A DNA stretch of 64,000 bases from contig JAQFVV010006216.1 in assembly GCA_028023455.1 (NCBI GenBank), positions 685,001-749,000 of the forward strand, read 5' to 3'. Below the pieces are notes generated by a model. It saw nothing but the letters and a program-made list of their open reading frames with translations, ran no database searches and had not been told where the DNA came from. Origin of the DNA: Epiperipatus broadwayi (Eukaryota; Onychophora; Udeonychophora; Euonychophora; Peripatidae). This document shows, piece by piece, positions 13,561 through 25,394 of the stretch. Numbering within the stretch: the first letter of the stretch is position 1; each line of letters starts with the position of its first letter. The position numbers and the translations under genes are program-made.

Positions 13561-15662
13561 ATTATAATGATCGAAATGCAAGTGAAGATCTAATCTAACT
13601 GCAAAAACAATATCTGCAACTACCAGGGCGCCATCTAGGCATTTGAGCCTAGAAAAATTTATAAAGTAGGCAGATACGCGCTGTTAAGATTCCACTTTAT
13701 TTAAATATTCCGATCGTTAGCCCAAGTCACTAGCTCAGCGGAGACGCAGAGATAAAAATCTATATCTTAATTTATATCTTAAATATCAATAAATAAAAGC
13801 CACTGCCAGAAATTAACACATAAAAATATTTATTTACGCACATATAAAATAACATTTAAATTTTGAGGAATAAGTTTAACATTTTAGATTTTTATATTAA
13901 CTTTTAATTTTACATTTAACTAAGTTTCAATGAGTTTAATATTTTATTTAGATAGTCAAGTATGAATAGACTATATAGATCTGCATTTGAAAAGAAAATA
14001 TTCTTCCCTGATTTAACCTTAGGCAACAAATTTCGCAACCAAACTGGCACCAATCCATCTGATACATTCATGTATTCAATGTAGCATGATACGACAACAC
14101 AAAATACTATACTGTCAGGAATGTACATCTGAACAATAGGTAGAAATAGAGAAGACATTGACTCTCCACCAACAGGAATGTGACATCTGTTGGCGAGTAG
14201 AACAATAAACAAAAAACTCCATAGGAATGGACTGCGGTCTTCTGCCGACTTACAAACCCATCCATAGGCAAACAGAAGGTGTGTGGCGTATATATGCAAT
14301 CCTGCCCGAAGTGGATCTCATACTACATCTACTATTACACAAATATATCCAATCCATTGAACCAATTCAACTACGAAATGAATAACCTAAGATTACCCTC
14401 CCTTAATATAACTTTACAAAACTATATAGCCATTCATGCCCGACTTAAATTTAACATTTAGATACATTTGCACAAATGAATTTTATAAAATTTGTTTTAA
14501 AATGTTGAGTATAGATCAGCTGCACAGATTCCACGGTCAAAAACATTCCAAATTAAACACAACCGATCAAAATACAAAGTCATCGATAAGCGTCACTTGC
14601 ATAGGGAATATACAAATCCCATTAGCATTCATCATAAGATGCCGCAGTGATATCGTTGACCTATATATTCTAATCGAATGTGAAAACCATAACATAATCA
14701 ACCACTAAAGAATCTATGCAATGTCTATACCCAACTTAAATGTAATGCATTTAATAATTTCTACAATAAATATTACTACAAATAAAAATAATAAAATGGA
14801 AATGATTTTAGCAAAACTTAACTATATAAATTTAAACAATCAATTATTAATTTGAAAATCAAATAAGAGTTCATTTTAAAATTTAAATTAGCTGAATCTT
14901 TAAAAAAAATCAATGACGAAAGTTCTTAATTACTTTTTTGGTTGTTGTTAATTTGTAAAGTTCATAGCTCACGGTAGAAGAGTCCAGGTTTCTGCTTTTA
15001 ATTCCCGCGATGCCTCCATTGGAAGATAATGTTCTGGAGATGGCAATAGCTGGTTCAAGGTATCACAGTCTTTTCATTTTTCCTTTTTAAATAGAGAGTG
15101 TGGTATGTGCATCCTACCACCTCTCAAACACACAACGCTGGAACTATCCGAAAAAACTGTATTTCCCTTTTTATATTAATCCACACGGATTGACTGAACA
15201 AAGATGTCACTAATCCAAATTTTCGTTCGGGTCCGGGCTGAGGCTTGGTGCTTCCATTGGTCAAGCTAATTTCTTTTTATTTTCTTATCTATCTTTCATC
15301 AGATCATTTTAATTATACAAGAGCCCAAAGCTAGCTTGCTTTTCAAACAATTTATAAACAATCATTTCCATTTAAAGATTACAAGAATTAATTAATACCT
15401 GTTTTTATTTTTACTTACGTTATTTCTTTTTTAAACTATTTTTATATTTAAATCTTTTTTTATAAAAAAAATACATTCAAATACCTTTTTTTATTTATTA
15501 AAAAAAATATTTTTAAAGTTTAGCATCTGTGCGAATGTATATACGTTTAACAAACATTTTAATTTTAGCGTTTAGTTTTTTGTTTTTTTTTTACTTTTAT
15601 TTGCGAACTTTTAAGTTTTTATTTTAAATTAATGTAACGACATATTTATATATCGTTACAAT
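13561..15662 (-). mobile_element. LTR, right member of an inverted LTR pair
   Basis: Reverse-complement copy of 10861-12954 over its full length. On the minus strand it starts ATTGTAACGA at 15662 and ends TCATTATAAT at 13561. Differences from the left copy are few and many fall at CpG sites. It is followed outward by (TA)n at 15663, like the left copy. The minus-strand 127-codon frame at 13916-14299 is the counterpart of 12216-12599 and differs at two residues. Confidence 0.85.
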
Positions 15663-16809
15663 ATATATATATATATTCGAACTGTTATAATATATATATC
15701 TGCACTGCTTCAAGTTATATGCCTATAAAGTATAAAAAGTCAATACCTACAATCAATCAACTTGACTAATCAAATATTTTTATGTTTTTTATAAAATAAT
15801 TTAACTAAAATCATCACCTTTATAATCAATTTGCACATACATATTAAGCATTAATTAATATTTTCTACTATTAATATTTGCTAAAAACAAATGTTACTAA
15901 GGCCATACTTTATAAAGAATGCATCAGAGATTTATTTTTTTATAGATTAAATACAATAATATTATCATTTTTTAATTTGCCCTGGCTAGTGCAATACTAA
16001 CTAAAAACTTCTAATCGTCCTCACATATATGTTTCTCCGGGGCCCGCAAATAATCCCTTAAATCTAATATAATAATAATGGAGTGGAATTATAGTTAATA
16101 AATATAAACTTTCAATATCTGACTTTGTTTCTGAATAATATTTCTTTCATCCTTTTGCTTTCTTGTTAATCAAAAATATATTAAATTATGATATATGCAT
16201 TAATTTTTTAAAAAAAAAATTGTATTAGACAATACTTGTTACATGTTAGATCTTTAATGCTATATTTTCCATGCTATGTCTTTTCATTTATTTTCACAAG
16301 ACACTTGTATTGTATAATTCTTATTTCATACTAAGCTGCTCCGTTAATTTTGAAGAGAGAGATTTGTGCTGTATAATTTATTTTAAGTTATCCTTCATCC
16401 AATCTATAAGAAATGTTTTAGAAAATGAGAGGATAAACTCCTTTTTCTAACTTATTAATTTAGCAAATCATGGTTTTTGATTTCTGATCACTTAAAATGT
16501 ATGATTATTATACAATTCAGTTTTAAAAACAGATTTGAACATACATGTTATTCAGTTCAATGTATTCCTTTTCTTGCACTCTTTTTTAAAAATGGGCAAT
16601 AATTTCAATAAAATCTTTTTTACTTTTCCCATCTTTGTCTTATAACAAAATAAAAACAAGTGGTTACAAAAATCTCATATATCCAGAAAATAATTAGATA
16701 TTTACATAAAATCATGATAGATAACAAGAAAAAGTGGAATTGTATTACTCCTATTGAACAGAATAAAATGTTTTTTTTTTTTCAAAAATCAGTGTTTGAA
16801 AAGAGAAAA
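15663..16809. other. AT-rich DNA with no recognised gene
   Basis: It begins with a short TA run (15663-15677). A short GC-richer patch (CTCCGGGGCCCGCAAAT) lies near 16035. I see no domain, repeat match or RNA gene. Confidence 0.45.
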
Positions 16810-17400
16810 GTCTAACATAAAACAAACTCTTATAAGTATCACTATTTACCTGCTATCATTAAATCAAGTAGATAATGTGAAGACTTCAAAAAATAAGGTC
16901 AAATAGTAATAATAGATATTATAATAAGTCTATACTTATCAAAAAAGTTAACAATTATGAAAAATTTGCAATAAATTATAATATCAGAATGGCTTTTTAA
17001 AGTTACACCACAATGTGAAAATTCCAATCATTGCAAAACCTAAACTTGCCATGTTAAAAGGAAAAATTGTTTTAAAAAAATTATAAATTAGTATGAAAGG
17101 ATATACATTGGTGAAATGTCATAAATAATTAAAAAGATAGAAAAAATGTTGTGATATGAAAAGATGTATCTATAATAGCAGACTAATCATTGAAAATAAG
17201 TGTAATTGGGAAAGGACAAAACTATTCAGCAACGAAAATTGAATAAAGCTGCTCCCATGGTAGTGACAAATACCTCAAAGATCAATTTATTTTATATATT
17301 ATTATGTGGAATACTTATTAATTTTTCTTTTAAAATAAATATAGAAAAATTAAGAGTAATCTTATTGATAAGTATATTTTTTATTAATTATTGTCATTAA
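16810..17400 (+). pseudogene. Penelope-like element fragment, GIY-YIG region
   Basis: The block from AAACAAACTCTTATAAG (about 16822) to CCTAAACTTGCCATG (17040) is alignable by eye with 29350-29590 and with the reverse complement of 21560-21800. Downstream, translation gives YIGEMS..IIKKIEKML near 17100-17150, a decayed GIY-YIG segment, and then IQQRKLNKAAPMVVTN near 17220-17260, the basic C-terminal motif of PLE endonucleases. Stops break every frame. It is the same subfamily as 21240-21840 and 29340-29640. Confidence 0.5.
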
Positions 17401-18182
17401 GTAATAGCATAGCTTGAAAGAAATTCTTATTAAATTTAGTATTTATGCTAGTACTGCAACTGTTCAGAATACTATCACTTAAAAAAGGGAATAGAAAGAA
17501 ATACTATTTAAAGTATTGTGTTGAAGTTTGCCAATGTATAACCACAAATAAAATATCATTATCAAATTATGAAAATTGTAAATCAAAAGCAAAAATTGAA
17601 ATATTTTTTTTATTTATAAGCTTTATTAAATAACTAGGTTACTAAATAAAACAAAATAACATGGATAAGAAGACTGCAGTCAGAATATTCCTCAAATAAA
17701 ACAGATATAGGTAAAATATAAATTGGTCTTTAACGTGTATTAACATGCATTAACGTGTATATGAATAGAGTGGTATAAGCAATATATATACTTATTCAAT
17801 ATTTATAAGGCTTATCAATAACAGGTGATGAGGATTTGAATGTTTTTTCATCCTTAAATTTATGATGAGAATTTGAGCAGATTTTTGTCTTTGTTTTGCT
17901 ATCTGGTTAGGATTAATTATATAGTAATGAATAAAGAATAATTATTTACATTGTTATAGTTTGTGAAGCAAGGCAGTATATCAGGCTCTTTGAAAACATT
18001 TATTAGGTTCCAATTAAATTGAAAAATTTCTTTAAGATGGATATAATAACTATAGAGCAGTTATTCAAAAAAAACCTGATTACAACATAAACAAAATTCA
18101 TGTTTATCCAGTTTTGATTCGAAGTCCAAGTTATTGACATGACATGAAGTTGTACTACCTCATTATCACGTCACATAATCAT

Positions 18183-18187
<5 letters not shown>
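17401..18187. other. No recognised gene
   Basis: A 62-codon frame (17445-17633) has no known motif and low-complexity composition. ACGTGTAT recurs twice near 17733-17760. Nothing else is recognised. Confidence 0.4.
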
Positions 18188-18226
<39 letters not shown>

Positions 18227-18256
18227 TTTGATATATATATATATATATATATATAT
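18188..18256. repeat. (TA)n microsatellite, interrupted
   Basis: TA repeats interrupted by TAGATTTGA near 18224-18232. It abuts the 3' end of the minus-strand PLE fragment beginning at 18257. Confidence 0.9.
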
Positions 18257-18603
18257 CAAAACTACCCCAAATCCAAAATTAAACCAGACCAGCATAAAAA
18301 TAATATTAAAACACAACCTAAGGTTTCACTGCTACAAGCAGACTTCTCAAAAGTAAAGAACTACAAAAACTACACAATATATATAATATTAAAAACTACC
18401 CACAAATCCATTCACTTCCCATCCACCCTTAATATTAAAAGAACTCTTAAATAAGTTAATTGCTTCAGAATAATAAATTTTCAATATTAAAGACTCTTTA
18501 ATTCTTCTTTTGATTTCATTTCTCTCAAAGAAGACAACTTTAGCTTCATCAAAATCAATAGTGTGGCCTGTATCTTTTTCATGGACATACAAAGCAGAAC
18601 TAA
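18257..18603 (-). pseudogene. Penelope-like element 3' end, left arm of a palindrome
   Basis: Read on the minus strand the arm encodes SSALYVHEKDTGHTIDFDEA and then KVVFFERNEIKRRIKESLIL, closing with a WEVNGFVGSF-type end and a stop. This is the C-terminal part of the PLE GIY-YIG protein (the H..IDF..A.V and RRIKES motifs). Everything upstream, including the YVGQS catalytic core seen at 63.7 kb, is missing. The 3' untranslated tail reaches the TA array at 18256. The arm is mirrored at 18638-18984. Confidence 0.75.
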
Positions 18604-18637
18604 GCAGAACTAATATATCTATTTTTAATAGATATCT

Positions 18638-18984
18638 TAGTTCTGCTTTGTATGTCCATGAAAAAGATACAGGCCACACTATTGATTTTGATGAAGCTAA
18701 AGTTGTCTTCTTTGAGAGAAATGAAATCAAAAGAAGAATTAAAGAGTCTTTAATATTGAAAATTTATTATTCTGAAGCAATTAACTTATTTAAGAGTTCT
18801 TTTAATATTAAGGGTGGATGGGAAGTGAATGGATTTGTGGGTAGTTTTTAATATTATATATATTGTGTAGTTTTTGTAGTTCTTTACACTTGAGAAGTCT
18901 GCTTGTAGCAGTGAAACCTTAGGTTGTGTTTTAATATTATTTTTATGCTGGTCTGGTTTAATTTTGGATTTGGGGTAGTTTTGA
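18638..18984 (+). pseudogene. Penelope-like element 3' end, right arm of a palindrome
   Basis: Almost exact reverse complement of 18257-18603, encoding the same C-terminal PLE residues on the plus strand. The 34-base centre (18604-18637) repeats GCAGAACTAA and contains ATATCTATTTTTAATAGATAT, itself nearly self-complementary. Beyond the arm the tail continues GATTTTATATTGACTAG and reaches a TA array at 19022, so the two arms end in different flanks. Confidence 0.75.
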
Positions 18985-20999
18985 TTTTATATTGACTAGA
19001 TTAACTTTATGCTTGTAATGTTTATATATATATATATATATATATCTTTAAGTTTTTTAATCAATATAGTAAACCATATGCAATCTTTTTTTTTAATTTC
19101 TTTTTTTTTTTACATTAATTATTTAAGGAACTTAATTTTATATTAAAATGTTATGAAACTGCATCATTTCTTAAATATTTATGCTTTTTATGTAAAGCAA
19201 TTAAATTTATTAATGAATTATGTATGCCATTGTAATACCTTGGGGTTTTTGAATCTTTTAAATGAACATCTAGATTAAAAACTTGAGAAAATATTATATA
19301 TATATACAATTAAGAAAACCCTTAACGGTTTGTTGGTTTTTTTTTTTTTTCCAATATAAAAAATTAAAAGAATCGCGTTTAATTAACAAAACTTATTTCC
19401 AACTTTTGACTTAATTTGTTAAATAAACAAATTAATTAAGTAATTATTGATGCAATATTAATGCTAATCAGCTATTCAAACAAATCTCCAGTCGACAATT
19501 TATTACAATAGAAATTTAACAATCATCATGAAATTACCGAAGATAATATTTGAATGGTAAAATATAATAATTGATAAAAAAATAACACTGATAAAAATAC
19601 AATAATAATTTATAATTATATATTAGTAATAATAAAGTACATAGAAAAGATACTTTTATTTACACAAATAATTCTTCTATTCAAAATTATTTATTCTGTT
19701 TAATAGGACTATAAGCAGTAATTAATGTTAATCTTTATGGGAAAATATATATATATATTAATAATTTGAAATTTCAATAAGATTATTAAATACACAAAAA
19801 TTTGCATTGATATTGCAAATTTTAATTTATACTTAAACAATGTATCACAAACAACTTTTATAGTTTTAAATATTAAAGTATCTGTCTAGAAGCAAAGTTT
19901 GTAGTGTCTATACAATCTGATATTTTGAACAAACAAAACGCATGATTATTACTGATAATAGTCTTTGGTTTTGCAACATTCTTATTTAGAGCTATAGTTT
20001 GCTGGAAAATAAAATGCTAATGATAATCTGGGATTTTCTCTTGAATATTTTACACAAACTGTAAATTGACCAATCTTGAACAGAAAATCAATGCAAAATG
20101 CTACCATCATCTATATTTCCGACTAATAGCAAATGTCTTCACTCTAGAGACATTTATTGTAATCTTTATCAGGAGACATAAATAATATAGTGATGCAATA
20201 CTCTCATTTCCATATTGGTAGTAAGAACTAAAATTCAAAACTGGATACAGGGTATGTTTTGCATCTAACATAAGTAGATTCACTTGATATTGTTGTTATA
20301 TTATCTGATGCTAAAACTTTTTTCTTTATAACAGAAACAACAATTAAGAATGATCTGAACAATCAGTAATCATTAAGATTAACAAAAATATGCACCTCAT
20401 AATATTTATTGAAGCAATGTAAAAAAATTGTTAGCCCTAATTTTATATTTAGTAAATATGAAACTAATATCTTTTTTATAATTTAATGATTTAATAAATC
20501 TAATCATAAACTAGCAAAAGGCAGATAATATCTATTTATCAATGCTGCAATAGCAAGAAATAATTTTAATTTTTTCTAATAAAACTTAATCAGAAACGCT
20601 TTCTTTGCTGCTATATCAAGCAATCTTTAATGATTATCTTAATGTTTTATATTTGCATGCACCAGTGAGAATTATTTAGTTATAATACAAATCATAAATA
20701 CTTTTATCTAGTTTAAAAAATAAAAGAACAGTGCAACAAAATGTACATTCAAATTATAATACATTAGGTCATCTTAACTTAATAATTTTCAATCTTTGTG
20801 TAACAGTTAATACAGCTGGTTAACTACTGATAAAAACAAATTTATGTTCAAAGTTATCGAAACAATTTTGCAAACAATTAAATAGACTATATTAATATAT
20901 TGGACTACATCCATCATCTAACTATTGAATATCTTTATAATAATTTAACCCTATTTAAATATTCCAAATTCATTCAACTTTTAGTAGTAGCACCTATGT
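18985..20999. other. AT-rich DNA with no recognised gene
   Basis: It contains TA runs at 19022-19046, 19296-19310 and 19746-19758, and poly-T runs. No frame with a recognisable domain and no repeat match to other parts of the window were found. Confidence 0.45.
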
Positions 21000-21086
21000 T
21001 AATATACGCCCAATGTTTCAAGAAGTATATATAATTCCTTCCTTGTCTTCAAGTGTTGCTGGACTGACCAGTGATAGCACTAGTAT

Positions 21087-21159
21087 GGATGTCAAGCCTG
21101 TACCCTTATATTCATGAATATTGAATTTAAAGGTAATACTCTAACCAAATGATCCATCC
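21087..21159 (-). repeat. tRNA-like head, probably of a tRNA-derived SINE
   Basis: On the minus strand a 73-base segment starts GGATGGATCATTTGGTTAGA and ends GGGTACAGGCTTGACATCC. TGGTTAGAGTATT fits a box A (D-arm) and GGGTACAGGCTTG is a decayed box B (T-arm). The first and last bases pair (GGATG with CATCC) as an acceptor stem. The total length is that of a tRNA without CCA. Two acceptor mismatches and the altered T-loop argue against a working tRNA. The sequence after it (CACTGGTCAGTCCAGCAACA) may be SINE body. Confidence 0.45.
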
Positions 21160-21239
21160 TGCCAAAGGTAACAATCAATAGAAATTTCATACACTTATCT
21201 ATGAGGTTTTTTCTCATTTCTTCACTTTTGTCCTAAAAA

Positions 21240-21840
21240 CAGAGTTGATTAGTGGTTTCCATAAATTATGTATAGTCACACTAGGTTGATTTGTGGGGTT
21301 GTTCACCATTGTTATGTGAACAGCTTCTTTAAGTTTTCTTCTTTGTATCTTTTTATTATCCAATATTTTTGTATTTACCCAATTGAACATAGTTCATTGG
21401 AACATATATGGTCTGCTACCTTAGACACATCTATTTTCTCTTTTCTAAGTATCATTGTGTTCTTGCAAGCACTTTTCAATGGGACAACAGGTCTTATCAA
21501 TATACATTGTTCCACATACACACATGGTAATTTATACACACAGTTTTTCTTTTCAGCCTTTCAAGTTTAGGCTTTGTAGATGTTAGAATTCCCTATAAAG
21601 TGATATGGCTCTAGAAATCTGTTCTTATGTTATGCTGATTGCAGATATTCCTTAATTTGTCTGCTATTTTTGGCATATATGGGTGCACTACGGTAACAAT
21701 AATTGTTTTTTTGATGGTTCTTTTGTTGTCTATTTAAAAAAATTTTAATAACAGGTGATGGATAAATATTGTTTATAAGAGTTTGTTTTATATAGATCTT
21801 TTTTCAAATTTCTTGTTTCTGAACAAAGTACTTTTATTTT
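21240..21840 (-). pseudogene. Penelope-like element fragment, linker and GIY-YIG
   Basis: Minus-strand translation from about 21560 gives CVCGTMYIDKTCCPIEKCLQ followed by EHND, a GIY-YIG core in which YIGET has become YIDKT. Then comes the block KYKNIG.. and KRKLKEAVHITMVNN, the usual basic helix and C-terminal motif, near 21340-21290. The upstream part (21560-21800) aligns with 29350-29640 and 16820-17040. Several frameshifts and stops are present. The antisense 100-codon plus frame at 21268-21570 is a shadow. Confidence 0.6.
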
Positions 21841-21990
21841 GTTTCATAGCACAATACCATAAATTGTGTTTATGATGTGATTGGATATACAACATAAGTA
21901 TTTTTCTGTATGTGTGAGTTTTTGTAAACTGTAGTTTTGATTTTGCCATGAAAGAGTCTTGTCATAAGAAAATTTAAAACATATATATAT

Positions 21991-23762
21991 ATTATAACAT
22001 GATGTGCCATTTTCCATATATATCTTACACATATATAAAACCATTTGTAAGATTGTGTGTATGTATATAACGATACACGTATAGGCATATGTTTAAAAAA
22101 AATATTTATTCTTAAAAGTATTTCGAAAATTATTCCATTTATTGCCCAGCATATTTATGAGCATCAATTTATGACTTCAAGTACCAATCCTATATTACTA
22201 TAAGAATTATGCTGGGAGAGCTAGAATACAAATATGGAAATGCTCTGGACTAGCTCTGCTCAGAGCGGGTGGTAAAAATTACCGGCAGTAGATCTAACCC
22301 TCTTTTTCTTTTTCTATTTTAAAAAAAAAAAAAACTCAAAAAAAAAAAGACCATTCACTTTAAACATATTTATTAGTAGTGATATTTACGTATCTAAAAT
22401 ATATATATATATATATTATTTACATAAGTTAAATTAATGTCTCTTTCCTTTTTTTTAATCAAAGATTCACATCAGTTTCCCCTTTGTTGGTTTGCTCTTT
22501 TTTCTCTTTACCAACCCCCCCCACCCAAACACAAATATTTTATAATATGTATTTTGCACCAAAGATTTAATTATGGATTAATTTATACACTAATAATTCC
22601 CATAGGAAATAATTTTGAACTCTCCGGGCAAAAAAAAAGAAATTTTAAGTTCACAATTGTGTTAAACAACAGTTTTCTCAATTGCGTGGAGTAAGCTTAC
22701 TAAAAGTGACATATATATTCAAATAGAGAAAAAGTACCTGCGTTTCCCTGGGGAATTGATCGATTTCACCTGGTGAAAAAGAAATTGCCAGTCCTTTGTC
22801 AGTGAACGAACTTTTTTGAAGTTCGGATTCCATGGCTGAAGTCTGTTTATTTTCGTCATCTTAGGATGATTCAACATTGTTACTTATTGAGGAAATTCTT
22901 TGGGTTTGACATCCTTTCTCTGGTATCAGCTGCTACAATACATTCAGTGGGGAAGGATTCGGACACCCACATGTTGAAGCTTCTACCCCAGCCTGCCCAT
23001 ATTTTATCAATATATCACGTTGATCTTTGGATTCTTATTTCTGTATATCAATCTACTCTCTGCTTTCTTCTACTCCCAAACTTATACTAATCCTTAATTC
23101 TTTTTTTAATTATCAAATTTGTCTTTCTTTTCATTCATTTTCAATTATATTTCAATTCACATTCCATATGCCTTTGTTGGAATGCACCACAAAAGCTTTT
23201 TACGCCTATTTTTTTTCCAATTAATATTTAATTAGAATTAGACATTCCAAGATTTTTATAATAATTACTTCCATTGTTCTGCAAAATCATCTGTCTTCCA
23301 TCTTGACATTTATAGTTTTTTTGTTGGCTTAATATGTATATATTTAAAAAGATTATCAAACAAAAATGTTTTTCTTTTGATTTATTTTTTTTTGTGTGTT
23401 TTTTTTTTTGTGTGAATTTTAATTTTTAATGGTTCAAAAATGCACTCACACATATACATAGCGATGTGTATAGCTGGGTTTGGCAAAAAAAAAGAAAAAA
23501 TTCAGAGCAAGTGTATAACCCCCCATACCTCTTTTATGAGTTCTTTTTAATTAAAATAACTAAATCAATTCAATACGACCATGCAAATGGCCGTTGATTG
23601 TACATCAACTTGTAAATGTTAGTTTTGTTAGTAAAGTAATATATATTTTTAATAATACATTAGTAATAAGATATATATATATATTAATAATGTGTTAAGT
23701 ATATGAATACGTATTTGTCTAATTATCGCAACAGGGTTTGATTATACCTGGCCTGTTGCAAT
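21991..23762 (-). mobile_element. 3' LTR of the minus-strand retrotransposon
   Basis: On the minus strand it starts ATTGCAACAGG at 23762 and ends ATGTTATAAT at 21991. The first 36 bases can fold, because CAACAGG pairs with CCTGTTG. It carries a CAATAAATGG-type polyadenylation signal near 22139. It aligns throughout with 27609-29336, for example at the block around GATGTGCCATTTTCC and the block CCTTTGTTGGTTTGCTC. Confidence 0.8.
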
Positions 23763-23774
23763 ACCCCTATCCCA
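23763..23774 (-). other. Polypurine tract
   Basis: The minus strand reads GGGATAGGGGT immediately before the ATTGCAAC start of the 3' LTR. This is the expected position of the plus-strand primer for reverse transcription and supports ATTG, not TG alone, as the LTR start. Confidence 0.55.
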
Positions 23775-23943
23775 GAAGCCTTTAAATATGGTCTACATAT
23801 TTGAATGGCTCCTAAATACCTGTCCTATCCCTGCCAATATTACAATATTTTAATAATTTTATACAAATATTCAATATGTGTGTACTTATATAAGTGTCAA
23901 AATCTTTCACTGAAATACACATGCATAAAACAATATTCCCTCA

Positions 23944-24925
23944 CTAAGTCCGATTATATATTTTTCTGTCCATTTCCCTTGGTTTCATTTCCTGTTCAGG
24001 ATTCTGTTTCTCTGGTGGACAACATCCTTCATAAGGATATTTCCACTTTGGCTTAGTCTCACTGCCCCATGTTTTCCTGCCTTTTTCTGTTCTGTCCATT
24101 TGTTCACCATAATCATGAGTACTCATATCTATGGCAGTTAGCAATTCAGCCACTTCTTCAATAGACATCCTTCTCACCCCCAGCATCATCGGTTGTACCT
24201 TCATTGGCATGTTCTGCCTTACAATATGTATTATATTATTTTCCAACAGATTACAAGTGTCCAGCGTTCGCAACCTCATCGCCTGCCAATGGAAAAACTG
24301 TGAATAGCTTTGCTGATCATCTTCAGCATATTTCTCTTGCATAATCTGATACTGTATCAATTACTGATGCTTCTCAGACCAAAAAGCATTCATTATCTCT
24401 CGCTGATAGTCCTCAAAGATTGTAGGCTGCCGAAGAAGTGAGTTCCACCCAGATTGAACACTTCCCATAAGGTTATCACATGCTATCACAATTTTACACT
24501 CTTTGACTTGAGGTTAATGCTGAAGTATCTCCTCAGGCTTTGCAAATGTTCTATGGGTGCCTCTTCCATCTGTCCAGCAAACTGCCGAACATTTAAAAAT
24601 TGGTTTATATTAGCTGGTGCTGCTGCGTATTTTACCACCTCATTGGATTTTTCTGTGGCATCTCTTCATTTTACCTGAATCATTTGCTCTTGGCTTTCTT
24701 CTGTATTGTCATTTATTTCCTTCTCTCATGGTTTTTCTTGGTCTATGTTCACCTCTTCTTTCCCCTCTCTGTCGCTATTCTCCCTTGCTATTTCCACCTT
24801 CCATCCAAACTTTTCAGTCTTTCTTCAAATTCCTAAAACTTCGATTCTATATTTTCTAATTTTTTTAGTATCAACTCCAACATCTTACATTCCTCTCCCT
24901 TTTCTTTCCCTTATTCCTCCATTTT
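23944..24925 (-). pseudogene. gag-like gene remnant
   Basis: The longest intact part is 138 codons (24360-23944), containing YSQFFHWQAMRLRTLDTCN and LENNIIHIVRQNMPMKVQPM, the pattern of a Ty3/Gypsy capsid domain (S..YF..W...R.L, then L...I...I...MP...Q). Upstream, frames broken by stops give AGQMEEAPIEHLQSLRRYF, SGWNSLLRQPTIFEDYQREI and MNAFWSEKHQ, again capsid-like. Near 24920 the frame starts with an acidic and lysine-rich stretch (ECKMLELILKKLENIESKF) that could be a coiled coil. No CCHC zinc knuckle is visible at the end. The plus-strand frames at 24454-24948 are antisense shadows. Confidence 0.6.
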
Positions 24926-25394
24926 ATTTTGGGATCTGGTTTTCATGAAATTTCATTAAATTCCCCCTTTTTGTGATATATAGTATACTTCTTTCCTTAT
25001 TCTTTTCGTTCTCTGCGTGCTAGGTTCAGAAACTCCAACTCCCAAAGCACAGTGCTGCCTCCTTCCCGGACCTTTTTTTACGCCTTCAATATTTCTTAAG
25101 TATATATACTTCTAATTTTATTGTGGACCGATTGATATTTCACTATGTTATTTTGACTTACTCTTGTTTTCCATATTTATAAAACCTCATTCTGAAAACT
25201 GGTACAGAAAGACTATTGTTATTTCAAAACCTTTGTTTCAAAGTTAGTTTCAAATTCAGAAACTGTCAAAATGATTATAAAAGCAAAAAGTTTAAAATAT
25301 ATTAAAAATCATAGCTACTGTGTGGGTGTAAATTAAATATAATTCATTACTCGAATTTCTTTTAAAACAACATTAATTCAATATATATATATAT

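Noticed and set aside
18389-18851. Two mirror-image 113-codon frames that look like duplicate genes
   Set aside because: They are the palindromic PLE arms. Only the PLE-sense half of each is meaningful; the first part of each frame is antisense of the other arm.
24454-24948. Several overlapping plus-strand hydrophobic frames
   Set aside because: They lie antisense to the gag remnant.
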